DNA of 64,000 nt from Comamonas resistens. GTDB taxonomy: Bacteria; Pseudomonadota; Gammaproteobacteria; Burkholderiales; Burkholderiaceae_C. A program made the position numbers and the translations under genes. The notes beneath the pieces were generated by a model, which was not told the DNA's origin, did no database searches, and was given only the letters and a program-made list of their open reading frames with translations. Location: NCBI RefSeq assembly GCF_030064165.1, contig NZ_CP125947.1, positions 3,782,001-3,846,000 of the forward strand. The letters are read 5' to 3'. Shown piece by piece: positions 21,760 through 28,823 of the stretch. Within the stretch, counting starts at the first letter, position 1. Every line of letters starts with the position of its first letter.

Positions 21760-21791
21760 TATAAAAGGCCTGAAATTTCAGGCCTTTTATA
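21760..21791. terminator. Bidirectional terminator, perfect 32-bp palindrome
   Basis: TATAAAAGGCCTGAAA is followed directly by its exact reverse complement. It has an A-run and T-run at its ends and sits between the convergent genes galU and tusA-like, as expected for a terminator working in both directions. Confidence 0.85.
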
Positions 21792-21823
21792 CGTTAGCAG
21801 CTCCTGCAACAGAAGCACCGAGC

Positions 21824-22051
21824 TCAGCGTCGCTTGAGAATATGGATGAATTCATCGCCCACGGTCTGCTGCTCGACCAGCTCGTTGCCCGTCTGCTTGG
21901 CAAAGGCCTGAAAGTCGCGGATAGAGCCGGTGTCGGTGGCCACCACCTTGAGCAGCTGACCACTTTGCATGGCGGCCAGTGCCTTCTTGGCCTTGAGAAT
22001 GGGCAGCGGACAGTTCAGGCCGCGGGTGTCAACTTCTTGATCTACTTGCAT
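21824..22051 (-). CDS. TusA-like sulfur carrier protein
   Basis: The 75-residue protein has the TusA/YedF/SirA signature: the CPxP motif in VDTRGLNCPLPILKAKKAL, whose cysteine (residue 14) carries persulfide sulfur, and a C-terminal beta-alpha fold. It relays sulfur for tRNA thiolation, molybdenum cofactor enzymes or other sulfur transfer. The frame is open far upstream, but GAGGAATCC sits before the ATG at 22051 and family similarity begins there. It lies downstream of a Nudix gene on the same strand. Confidence 0.88.
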   Translation of the reverse strand: MQVDQEVDTRGLNCPLPILKAKKALAAMQSGQLLKVVATDTGSIRDFQAFAKQTGNELVEQQTVGDEFIHILKRR

Positions 22052-22119
22052 GGGGTGGATTCCTCGTCTGCACCGATTGTAGAAAAACCGGGCGCTGGCA
22101 GCAGCAGCGCGGTCTTTAC

Positions 22120-22743
22120 TCAATCCAGAGCCGGCGCCACCATGAAGCGAGTGTCTTCGGCCCAGCGTCGCACAGGCCATTTGGCAGGATCAGGCTCGGG
22201 GTTCTGACCGGGACGGAAAGCGCCAAAACGCGGCTCAAAGCCTTTTTGCTTGATCCACTCTGCCAGGGCATAGCCCGTGCCTGCAGGCCAGCACAGCGAC
22301 TCCTCGGCGGTCTGCCAGCGGTATTCCAGCAACTCGGGCGACAGCCGCACATCCTCGGGCCTGCCCTCCACACGCACATGGTAGGCAATCAGCACCTGGT
22401 TCATGCGCAGAAACTCCGAGCAGCACAGCAAGCGCAGCGCCTTCACACGCAGCCCTGTCTCTTCGAGAACCTCGCGGCAGATTCCCGCTTCCGGTGATTC
22501 ACCCGCTTCCATAAAGCCTGTGATCAGGCCGAAAACACCCTCCTGCCACAATGCATTGCGCGCCAGCAGCACGCGGCCATCGTCGCCTTCCACCACAGCT
22601 GCCAGTACTGGCGTGGGATTGCCCCAGTGCGTGAACCCGCAGCTCTGGCAGCGCAGACGCTGCACCTCGCCGCTGTCCTCGGTGGCCACAATCCATTGCA
22701 GCTCAGTCGCGCAGTTGGAACAAAAGCGGACTTCATAAGCCAT
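22120..22743 (-). CDS. Nudix hydrolase with N-terminal zinc ribbon
   Basis: The 207-residue protein starts with a zinc ribbon (FCSNCATEL and LRCQSCGFTHWGNP, two CxxC pairs) and continues with a Nudix domain whose box fits GX5EX7REUXEEXGU exactly: G-FMEAG-E-SPEAGIC-REVLEETGL. Such proteins hydrolyse nucleotide diphosphate derivatives; the ribbon-Nudix order resembles NADH pyrophosphatase NudC but without its N-terminal domain. I chose the ATG at 22743, with GGAGA five bases upstream, over a GTG seven codons earlier. A 77-bp inverted-repeat element lies directly upstream. Confidence 0.88.
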   Translation of the reverse strand: MAYEVRFCSNCATELQWIVATEDSGEVQRLRCQSCGFTHWGNPTPVLAAVVEGDDGRVLLARNALWQEGVFGLITGFMEAGESPEAGICREVLEETGLRVKALRLLCCSEFLRMNQVLIAYHVRVEGRPEDVRLSPELLEYRWQTAEESLCWPAGTGYALAEWIKQKGFEPRFGAFRPGQNPEPDPAKWPVRRWAEDTRFMVAPALD

Positions 22744-22764
22744 GAGGCTCTCCGTATTCTTCAC

Positions 22765-22841
22765 GACTTACGCAAAACGGGTTCAGGCGAGGCGTCTGTC
22801 TCATAAGGCAGGCCGCTGCTGCATTCTTGTTTGCGTAAGTC
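22765..22841. mobile_element. Putative 77-bp miniature inverted-repeat element
   Basis: GACTTACGCAAA at 22765-22776 and its exact complement TTTGCGTAAGTC at 22830-22841 enclose 53 bases without coding potential. Perfect 12-bp terminal inverted repeats around a short non-coding core are typical of MITEs or insertion-sequence remnants. No clear target-site duplication is visible. It lies just upstream of the Nudix start codon, where it could alter the promoter. Confidence 0.55.
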
Positions 22842-22857
22842 CTATTCTTGATATTGA

Positions 22858-22894
22858 TAGCAGTCAGCGCTTGATGGATAAGCGCTGACTGTCA
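22858..22894. repeat. Family B palindromic repeat, near-perfect hairpin
   Basis: CAGTCAGCGCTT and AAGCGCTGACTG are perfect 12-bp arms around GATGGAT. It is the best-preserved copy of the family in this window and lies in the gap between cysM and the Nudix gene. Confidence 0.75.
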
Positions 22895-22940
22895 TTTGGA
22901 GCGTTGATTCTCTTTTGCGCTATCACGCAAAAGACATTGC

Positions 22941-23846
22941 TCATGCCGGAAACACGCCTGTAGAGAGGTAGCGATCACCACGGTCGCACACCACAAACAC
23001 GATGGTGGCGCTCTGCTCGCGTTTGGCAATTTCCTGGGCCACCCACAGGGCACCGGCAGCCGAGATACCCGCGAAGATGCCCTCTTCGCGCGCCATGCGG
23101 CGGGCCATGTCTTCGGCATCGTCCTGCGTCACATAGACCAGCTCGTCGACCAGCGAAGCGTCATAGATCTTGGGCAGATACTCCTCGGGCCATTTGCGGA
23201 TGCCGGGAATGCGCGACCCCTCGGCGGGTTGGGCGCCGATGATCTTGATGTTGGGGTTCTTTTCCTTGAGGAACCTCGCCACACCGGTAATCGTGCCCGT
23301 GGTGCCCATGGCACTCACAAAGTGGGTGATCTCACCACCGGTCTGCTCCCACAGCTCAGGCCCCGTGGTCTCATAGTGGGCACGTGGATTGTCGGGGTTG
23401 GCAAACTGATCCAGCAACACGCCCTTGCCCTGGACCACCATCTGGTCAGCCAGATCACGTGCATATTCCATGCCGCCGCTCTTGGGCGTGAGGATCAGCT
23501 CGGCACCATAGGCCTTCATGGTCTGGGCTCGTTCGATGGACAGGTCCTCGGGCATGATCAGAATCATGCGGTAGCCCTTGATGGCAGCCGCCATGGCCAG
23601 GGCAATGCCGGTATTGCCCGAGGTCGCCTCAATCAGCGCATCACCAGGCTTGATCTCACCGCGCTCTTCCGCACGCTGGATCATGGAGAGTGCCGGCCTG
23701 TCCTTGACCGAGCCTGCGGGGTTGTTGCCCTCGAGCTTGCCCAGCACCACATTTCCGCGCTCACGGTTCGCTTCTGCGCCGATACGCTGCAATGCCACCA
23801 GCGGCGTGTGACCGATAGCATGTTCGATGGTCAAATAATTTTTCAT
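22941..23846 (-). CDS. cysM: Cysteine synthase B (O-acetylserine sulfhydrylase)
   Basis: CysM is a PLP enzyme that makes cysteine or S-sulfocysteine from O-acetylserine and sulfide or thiosulfate. The 301-residue protein has the PLP-lysine motif NNPAGSVKDRPALSMI, the substrate loop EATSGNTGIALA, and the phosphate-binding loop GTTGTITG. The B type fits the length and the EGNNPAGSVKDR wording; A types use NPxxSVKCR. The start is the ATG at 23846; a TTG two codons earlier is less likely. It diverges from tRNA-Leu, 39 bases away. Confidence 0.94.
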   Translation of the reverse strand: MKNYLTIEHAIGHTPLVALQRIGAEANRERGNVVLGKLEGNNPAGSVKDRPALSMIQRAEERGEIKPGDALIEATSGNTGIALAMAAAIKGYRMILIMPEDLSIERAQTMKAYGAELILTPKSGGMEYARDLADQMVVQGKGVLLDQFANPDNPRAHYETTGPELWEQTGGEITHFVSAMGTTGTITGVARFLKEKNPNIKIIGAQPAEGSRIPGIRKWPEEYLPKIYDASLVDELVYVTQDDAEDMARRMAREEGIFAGISAAGALWVAQEIAKREQSATIVFVVCDRGDRYLSTGVFPA

Positions 23847-23885
23847 GTCCAATACTGTGCCATAATTCCTGCCTGCGCTAAGCCA

Positions 23886-23970
23886 GCCCGGGTGGTGAAA
23901 TTGGTAGACGCAGGGGACTCAAAATCCCCCGCCGCAAGGCGTGCCGGTTCGATTCCGGCCCCGGGCACCA
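23886..23970 (+). tRNA. tRNA-Leu (anticodon CAA)
   Basis: The 85-base sequence folds as a class II tRNA. The acceptor stem GCCCGGG pairs with CCCGGGC before ACCA, the anticodon stem GGGGA/TCCCC holds the loop CTCAAAA with anticodon CAA, a long variable arm (GCCGCAAGGCGT) follows, and the T-loop is GTTCGATTC. CCA is encoded. It decodes UUG and stands alone. Confidence 0.97.
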
Positions 23971-23975
23971 CATAC

Positions 23976-24017
23976 AAAAAAGCCGCTAAGTTTTCAAGAA
24001 CTTAGCGGCTTTTTCTT
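23976..24017 (+). terminator. Terminator after tRNA-Leu
   Basis: AAGCCGCTAAGTT and AACTTAGCGGCTT form a 13-bp stem with a T-run, six bases past the tRNA end. Preceding A residues make it potentially bidirectional. Confidence 0.9.
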
Positions 24018-24077
24018 TGCCTGTTTATTGCCGTTCAAACACATGGTCACCGACCATGTTTTGCGGGCCCTAGGTGC

Positions 24078-24296
24078 CTAGAAAGTGCGGCGAATCACCG
24101 TGCGTCCAGCTTCCGTGATATGCCAATGGCGCTCCGCATCCTGTGTGACCAGCCCGCGCTCCAACAGTCGTTTGGACAGATACTCCTTGGCGGCAGACCA
24201 CAAAGAGACGTCCTCACCCATTTCCAGCTTCTTGAGTGTCTCCAATTCATCGACCGTTGGTTCATACACTGGTGCGCGGTAGACTGCGGTTTGCAT
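24078..24296 (-). CDS. Small hypothetical protein, possible winged helix
   Basis: The 72-residue acidic protein is not one I recognise by name. Its second half, AAKEYLSKRLLERGLVTQDAERHWHITEAGRTVIRR, has the helix-turn-strand-strand pattern of a winged-helix domain, where a tyrosine or tryptophan hairpin follows a recognition helix and ends TEAGR. AGGAGA lies seven bases before the ATG, which supports real translation. It is the only gene between tRNA-Leu and the LrgA-like gene and has no operon partner. A small DNA-binding or adaptor protein is possible. Confidence 0.65.
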   Translation of the reverse strand: MQTAVYRAPVYEPTVDELETLKKLEMGEDVSLWSAAKEYLSKRLLERGLVTQDAERHWHITEAGRTVIRRTF

Positions 24297-24491
24297 GATG
24301 ATTTCTCCTAAGCTCGTTCGATGACGCTGGCCGCTCCGGCCCCGGAGCGCCTGAGGCCCAAGATAGACCTGCTGGCAGCATCGCGCAATAGCCGACTTCC
24401 GGCTTTACCTAACTTCATTCCTCTTTTCAGATTCTTGACAGAGCGCTGATCGCTGCGCTCTGTCACTTTCATTTTGGAGCCAGCTGCCGCC

Positions 24492-24875
24492 ATGCTGTAC
24501 GCGCTTGCCACTCTTTTCGCTTTCAATTTGCTGGGGGAGCTACTGGTGCGTGCCACGGGCTTGCCGCTGCCAGGCGCTCTGGTGGGCACCTTGACGCTGC
24601 TTATCGGCCTGCTGTTCTACAAGCGTTTGCCCAAGCCGCTGGAGGACACGGCCAGTGTGCTGCTGCAGAACATGATGCTGCTGTTCATCCCCGTGATTGC
24701 GGGCGTGATGCTGGAGTTTGATCATCTGCGCCGCGAATGGCTGCCCTTTGTACTGGCCTGCGTGGGCGGAGCGGCCATCACTTTTGCAGCAACGGCGCTG
24801 ACCTTTCACTATTTCCTGCAACGCCAGCGCGCCAAGGAAGAAGCGGCCACCGGTAACAAGCAGGAGGCCGCATGA
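24492..24875 (+). CDS. LrgA/CidA family membrane protein
   Basis: The 127-residue protein has four predicted helices and the LrgA/CidA signature LPLPGALVGTLTLLIGLLF, then NMMLLFIPVIAGVM. These holin-like proteins work with LrgB-type partners in murein hydrolase control or, as shown for some members, in export of small organic acids. The frame is open from a TTG at 24474, but the ATG at 24492 starts the first membrane helix. Its stop overlaps the start of the LrgB gene by ATGA. Confidence 0.88.
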   Translation: MLYALATLFAFNLLGELLVRATGLPLPGALVGTLTLLIGLLFYKRLPKPLEDTASVLLQNMMLLFIPVIAGVMLEFDHLRREWLPFVLACVGGAAITFAATALTFHYFLQRQRAKEEAATGNKQEAA

Positions 24876-25612
24876 ATACCCCATTGCTGGAGCGCCTCTC
24901 CGCTGCCTGGACAGGGCTGGCCCATGCCTCACCACTACCCTGGCTGGTGCTGACCATGGTGGTCTATCTGGTGGCCATGGCCATCTACAGGAAAAGCGGC
25001 AACCGCCCCACTCTGATCCCCGTGTTCACTGGCGTGCTGGTCATCGTGGGCATCTTGCTGCTGACAGGCACACCCTATGAAACCTATCGCAGCGGCGTGT
25101 CTTTGCTGGGCCTGATGATTGGCCCTGCCACCGTGGCCCTGGCAATTCCGCTCTATGCCCAGCGCGAGCGTATCAAGCAACTGTGGCTACCGGTCAGTGT
25201 GGCCCTGCTGGTGGGCTGCCTGGTGGCTCTGTTCTCTGCGCTGGGCATTGCCTGGGCATTCAACGGCTCGGAAGCCACGCTGATCGCCGTTGCCCCCAAG
25301 TCCGCGACCATCCCCATTGCCCTGCCCATGGCCGAGCGCTTTGGCGGCAAGCCGTCGCTGGCCGCCGTGGCCGTGGCCATCACCGGCATCAGCGGCACCA
25401 TGATGACGCCCCTGCTGTGCCGCTTTCTGCGCATCAAGGACCCCGCCGTACAGGGCTTTGCCATAGGTCTGACGGCCCATGCCATTGGCACGGCACGCGC
25501 CATTCAGGTCAACCCCACAGCCGGAGCCTTTGCCGCCCTGGCCATGGGCTTGAACGGCGTGGCCACGGCCGTGCTGATGCCTCTGGTGCTGGCCATCACA
25601 CCCTGGATTTGA
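24872..25612 (+). CDS. LrgB family membrane protein
   Basis: The 246-residue protein has multiple transmembrane helices and the LrgB core: GPATVALAIPLY, the APKSATIPIALPMAE motif, TGISGTMMTP and GLTAHAIGTARAI. It overlaps the LrgA-like gene by four bases, so the two are made together and should form a membrane complex. In characterised pairs the function is control of autolysis or glycolate/pyruvate transport; nothing here selects between these. A family B-like repeat follows the stop. Confidence 0.9.
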   Translation: MNTPLLERLSAAWTGLAHASPLPWLVLTMVVYLVAMAIYRKSGNRPTLIPVFTGVLVIVGILLLTGTPYETYRSGVSLLGLMIGPATVALAIPLYAQRERIKQLWLPVSVALLVGCLVALFSALGIAWAFNGSEATLIAVAPKSATIPIALPMAERFGGKPSLAAVAVAITGISGTMMTPLLCRFLRIKDPAVQGFAIGLTAHAIGTARAIQVNPTAGAFAALAMGLNGVATAVLMPLVLAITPWI

Positions 25613-25664
25613 TTTTTTGATGGCTTTCCGCGCTCTATCCATAAAGGCTTGAGCCGGAAAGCAT

Positions 25665-26603
25665 CTAACTTTTTCCTTTTCGATACGCCCAGACCGCCAG
25701 CAGGATCAGCACCATGCCCAGTGCCTGCAAAGGCGCCGGATGGTGGCCAAACCACAGCAGATCCACCAGCACAGCCACCACCGGGTAGATGAATGACAAA
25801 CCCGCAATCGCCTGTGCGCTCAGCCGCTGAAAGGCCGCATACATCAGCGTGTACATCCAGGCCGTATGCACCAGACCCAGCACAGCAACAGCGGCCCAGG
25901 CCTTCGCCGAAAACTGCGCACTTGCCGCCAGTTGCCAGGCTGGCACGGCCAGTGCCAGCACCCCCATCACCATCTGCAGCATGGCGATCTGCGCGGCAGA
26001 CAACCGCTTGAGACGCTGGGTTGCCAGGGTCGCCACGGCATACAAGCTGGCCGCAGCCAGCGCCAGCAGCACGCCGGCCCAGGATGCGGCATGGCCGCCC
26101 TCCAGCAGACCGCTGCTCAAAGCCACGCCGACCAGCGCCAGCAGCAGCCAGGGCAGCTTGCGCACAGGCATGGCTTCCTGCCCCAGCATCGCGGCCAGCA
26201 ACAACAGGATAAAAGGCTGAACGTGATAGACCACGGTCGCCACGGCAATCGAGCTATGGCCATAGGCCGTGAACAGGCAGACCCAGTTCAACACCAATGC
26301 CAGCCCCCCTACGGCCAGCCACCCGACTTCAGCCCGTGTGGGCCGCAGCCATTGCCGCGAATATGCCACCCAGGCCGCCAGCCCCAGCGCCCCCAGCAGG
26401 CAGCGCAGCCAGACCACCAGCATTACGGGCAGGCCGCTTTCCACCACCAGCAGGCCAATGGTGCCCGACAGCAACATGGCCAGCACCATGCGCCAGCTGC
26501 CGCCGGAGGTATCGAAAGATTGCGGCGGCATGGCCAACGCCGGATTGGGAGCCAACGCTTGCAGCGAGGAAGATGTCTTGGAAGTCATGGTTGCATCGTC
26601 CAT
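25665..26603 (-). CDS. EamA/DMT superfamily transporter
   Basis: The 312-residue protein has ten predicted transmembrane helices in two EamA repeats, the second ending in the conserved SFIYPVVAVLVDLLWFGH segment. DMT carriers export amino acids, metabolites or drugs. The start is the ATG at 26603 with AGG a few bases upstream; a TTG one codon earlier is less likely. It is divergent from a LysR regulator across 72 bases, which suggests that regulator controls it. Substrate unknown. Confidence 0.87.
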   Translation of the reverse strand: MDDATMTSKTSSSLQALAPNPALAMPPQSFDTSGGSWRMVLAMLLSGTIGLLVVESGLPVMLVVWLRCLLGALGLAAWVAYSRQWLRPTRAEVGWLAVGGLALVLNWVCLFTAYGHSSIAVATVVYHVQPFILLLLAAMLGQEAMPVRKLPWLLLALVGVALSSGLLEGGHAASWAGVLLALAAASLYAVATLATQRLKRLSAAQIAMLQMVMGVLALAVPAWQLAASAQFSAKAWAAVAVLGLVHTAWMYTLMYAAFQRLSAQAIAGLSFIYPVVAVLVDLLWFGHHPAPLQALGMVLILLAVWAYRKGKS

Positions 26604-26675
26604 CAAACCTTTTTATGCATCAATACAGCTTGATTCCACTTACTATTACCTGTAGTTCAACAATAAACCTCTGCC

Positions 26676-27629
26676 ATGAGCATAGAACCAGGTCTGGTCC
26701 CTGAAATGCTGGTGTTTGCCAAAGTGGTGGAGCTGCGCAGCTTTGCCGCCGCGGCACGCCAGCTGAATCTGACCACTTCAGCCGTCAGCCGCAGCGTGGG
26801 TCGACTGGAGGCTCACTGGGGCGTGCAACTGCTGCACCGCACGACCCGCTCCCTGTCATTGACCGAGCTGGGTGCTGAGGTCTATGCCGCCTGCAGCCAG
26901 CTGGCGCAGACGGCCAGCGACATTCACGCCATTGCCGGCCATTACAGCGGCGTGCCGCGCGGCACGGTACGGCTGACGGCGCCGACCATCTTTGGCGAGA
27001 TCTGGCTCAGCGCCCAGTTGCCAGCGCTGCGCCGCCAATGGCCCGAGCTCGAGATCGCAGTGAGCCTCAGCGATCAGATGCAGGATCTGGCGCAGCAAGG
27101 CCTGGATCTGGCCATCCGACTGACCCGCCCCGAACAGTTGCCACCCCATATGGTGGCGCGTGCGCTGCGTCAGGTGCGCTATATCGCCGTGGCCTCGCCA
27201 GCCTATCTTCAAGGTCTGATCAAGCCACCCGAGCACCCTCTGGAGCTGGGACGCCAGCATGGTGTGGCCTGCATCACGCTGGGTTATGGCGACTTTCAAA
27301 GCCGATTGCAATGGACGCATGGCGAAGACCGCGGGAAGGAACCGGCAGTGACCGAAGTCGCCGTCCATGCACCGCTGTCCATGGACAGCAGCACGGGCAT
27401 CATCAATCTGGCGCTGCAGCATCAGGGCATAGGCCTGGTGGCAGACTTTGCCGCCCAGGCCGTGCTGAGCAGCGGCGCGCTGGTGCAGGTTCTGCCCGAC
27501 TGGCTGCTGACGGGCAACTACGCACCGCGCACCGCTTATGCGCTCTATATGCCGTCACGCCATCTGCCGCTCAAGGTGCGGGCACTGATAGACCATCTGG
27601 TCGAGGCGGGCCAGCGCCACCCCAGCTGA
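26676..27629 (+). CDS. LysR family transcriptional regulator
   Basis: The 317-residue protein has the N-terminal LysR helix-turn-helix (SFAAAARQLNLTTSAVSRSVGRLEAHWGVQLL) and a type 2 periplasmic-binding effector domain with the CrgA-like features RGTVRLTAPTIFGEIWL and GIGLVADFAAQ. It is transcribed away from the DMT exporter gene and probably regulates it, responding to the exported compound. The effector is unknown. The 370 bases that follow contain no gene but carry two direct repeats and a terminator. Confidence 0.9.
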   Translation: MSIEPGLVPEMLVFAKVVELRSFAAAARQLNLTTSAVSRSVGRLEAHWGVQLLHRTTRSLSLTELGAEVYAACSQLAQTASDIHAIAGHYSGVPRGTVRLTAPTIFGEIWLSAQLPALRRQWPELEIAVSLSDQMQDLAQQGLDLAIRLTRPEQLPPHMVARALRQVRYIAVASPAYLQGLIKPPEHPLELGRQHGVACITLGYGDFQSRLQWTHGEDRGKEPAVTEVAVHAPLSMDSSTGIINLALQHQGIGLVADFAAQAVLSSGALVQVLPDWLLTGNYAPRTAYALYMPSRHLPLKVRALIDHLVEAGQRHPS

Positions 27630-27658
27630 GAGCCAAGAACCGATATCCTCACCAAGCA

Positions 27659-27733
27659 AGTTCTCCCCACCGGAGCGCTACAAGCTTGTGGACAAAGCTC
27701 GACAGTCAGCAGGATAAGCAGACCAAGTCATTG
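27659..27733 (+). repeat. 75-bp direct repeat, copy 1
   Basis: It starts AGTTCTCCCCACCGGAGCGC and ends CAAGTCATTG; it contains CGCTACAAGCTTGTGGACAA, identical in both copies. The second copy lies 195 bases downstream. No open frame crosses either. Confidence 0.7.
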
Positions 27734-27853
27734 TTTTCAAACAACTTCCCAATACACGCTTAATTTTTAGGCAAATCACACTCTGCAAGGCTCAGAACTC
27801 TCAAACTCTTCATTTCATAGCAACTCACGCATGTCTGAATTGGGCTGCAAAGC

Positions 27854-27928
27854 AGTTCTCCCCACTAAATCGCTACAAGCTTGTGGACAAGCCCAAGCAA
27901 GCACTTGAATAAGCAAGTTAAGTCTTTG
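27854..27928 (+). repeat. 75-bp direct repeat, copy 2
   Basis: It starts AGTTCTCCCCACTAAATCGC and ends TTAAGTCTTTG. The shared 20-mer CGCTACAAGCTTGTGGACAA contains TTGTCCACA on the minus strand, one base off the DnaA-box consensus TTATNCACA. Confidence 0.7.
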
Positions 27929-27940
27929 TCACATCAGAAA

Positions 27941-27980
27941 AAACGGGGTACTGATTATTTTTTAATCAGCACCCCGTTTG
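27941..27980. terminator. Bidirectional terminator beside tenA
   Basis: AAACGGGGT and ACCCCGTTT-type arms with the inner CTGATTA/TAATCAG pairing form a long stem, flanked by A and T runs. It ends 20 bases after the tenA stop on the minus strand. Confidence 0.8.
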
Positions 27981-27999
27981 TACCTCAAAATCTCAGCAC

Positions 28000-28671
28000 T
28001 CAGCGCAGCGCCTCTTGCCAATCGGCCAGACGATAGGCGCTGTCCCAGAACATCCATTCCAGTCTGGCCGCGTCCTTGTAGGCAGCATGCATGGCCGCGC
28101 GCGTGGCCTCGGTCGTTTCTTCGGCCAGGCGGTCCACCGTGGCGCAGACGCCGCGCACGGCCGCGTGGAATTCCTCGCTGGCATAGGTATCGACCCAGGC
28201 CTGATAAGGATTGTCCTTGGCCGAGCGCGCATGAATGTCACGCCCCACCTCCGCATAGATCCAGAAGCAGGGCAGCAGGGCGGCCACGGCCACCGGGTAA
28301 GTGGCGCTCCAGGCCGTGGCCAGCAGATAGCTGGTGTAGTGATGGCAGGCTGGCGTGAGCGGCGTGGCCGCAAACTGCTCGGGCGTGATGCCAAAGTCGC
28401 GCATAAAGCCGCCATGCAGGGCGCGCTCCACCACCACAGCCTCATTGGCGGCATTGGCAAACTGCACCACGCCCTCGGCGTTATCGGACTTGGCCGCCGT
28501 CACGGCCAGTGCACGGCCATAGGCAACCAGGTAATGCGCATCCTGAATCATGTAATGGCGAAAACGCTCCTGGCTCAGGGTACCGGCCGCCAGCTCCTGG
28601 TTGAAGGGCAGCTCCAGCGTGCTTTGGAACAGCGCCTGGTTGGCTTGCCACAGGTCTTGACTGAACGACAT
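28000..28671 (-). CDS. tenA: TenA family aminopyrimidine aminohydrolase
   Basis: TenA hydrolyses degraded thiamine (aminomethyl-pyrimidine) for salvage, or thiamine itself (thiaminase II). The 223-residue helical protein keeps the aspartate and tyrosine motif IQDAHYLVAYGRAL and the catalytic cysteine in LLPCFWIYAEVG, the latter close to the canonical CPCYWIYxEVG. GAGGAG lies 8 bases before the ATG. It stands alone and no thiamine synthesis genes are nearby; I did not find a TPP riboswitch upstream. A family B-like sequence lies in the short upstream gap. Confidence 0.9.
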   Translation of the reverse strand: MSFSQDLWQANQALFQSTLELPFNQELAAGTLSQERFRHYMIQDAHYLVAYGRALAVTAAKSDNAEGVVQFANAANEAVVVERALHGGFMRDFGITPEQFAATPLTPACHHYTSYLLATAWSATYPVAVAALLPCFWIYAEVGRDIHARSAKDNPYQAWVDTYASEEFHAAVRGVCATVDRLAEETTEATRAAMHAAYKDAARLEWMFWDSAYRLADWQEALR

Positions 28672-28756
28672 GAATCTGACTCCTCTTTAATTCATAGCAG
28701 GTAGCGCCCTTGGCACCTGCGTTGTATGGCATTTTGGCTGCGAATTTGAGACTTCC

Positions 28757-28783
28757 GGTGTGCGACACATTTTGTCGCACACC
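28757..28783. promoter_or_regulatory. Perfect 11-5-11 inverted repeat upstream of the island
   Basis: GGTGTGCGACA and TGTCGCACACC are exact complements with the spacer CATTT. The repeat lies 41 bases before the DUF2779 start and 86 bases before the divergent tenA start. It is a strong operator candidate; the WYL regulator encoded by the next gene is the obvious protein to bind it. Confidence 0.6.
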
Positions 28784-28823
28784 TCGGGATGATCTAGCTA
28801 TCCCGAGAAATTGCCGAAGCCCC

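Noticed and set aside
23886..24491. tRNA-Leu as an attachment site of an integrated element
   Set aside because: No integrase and no repeat of the tRNA 3' end is visible downstream; the following genes look native.
27659..27928. CRISPR array or replication origin
   Set aside because: There are only two diverged copies with a 120-base spacer, no cas genes nearby, and only one weak DnaA-box-like sequence per copy.
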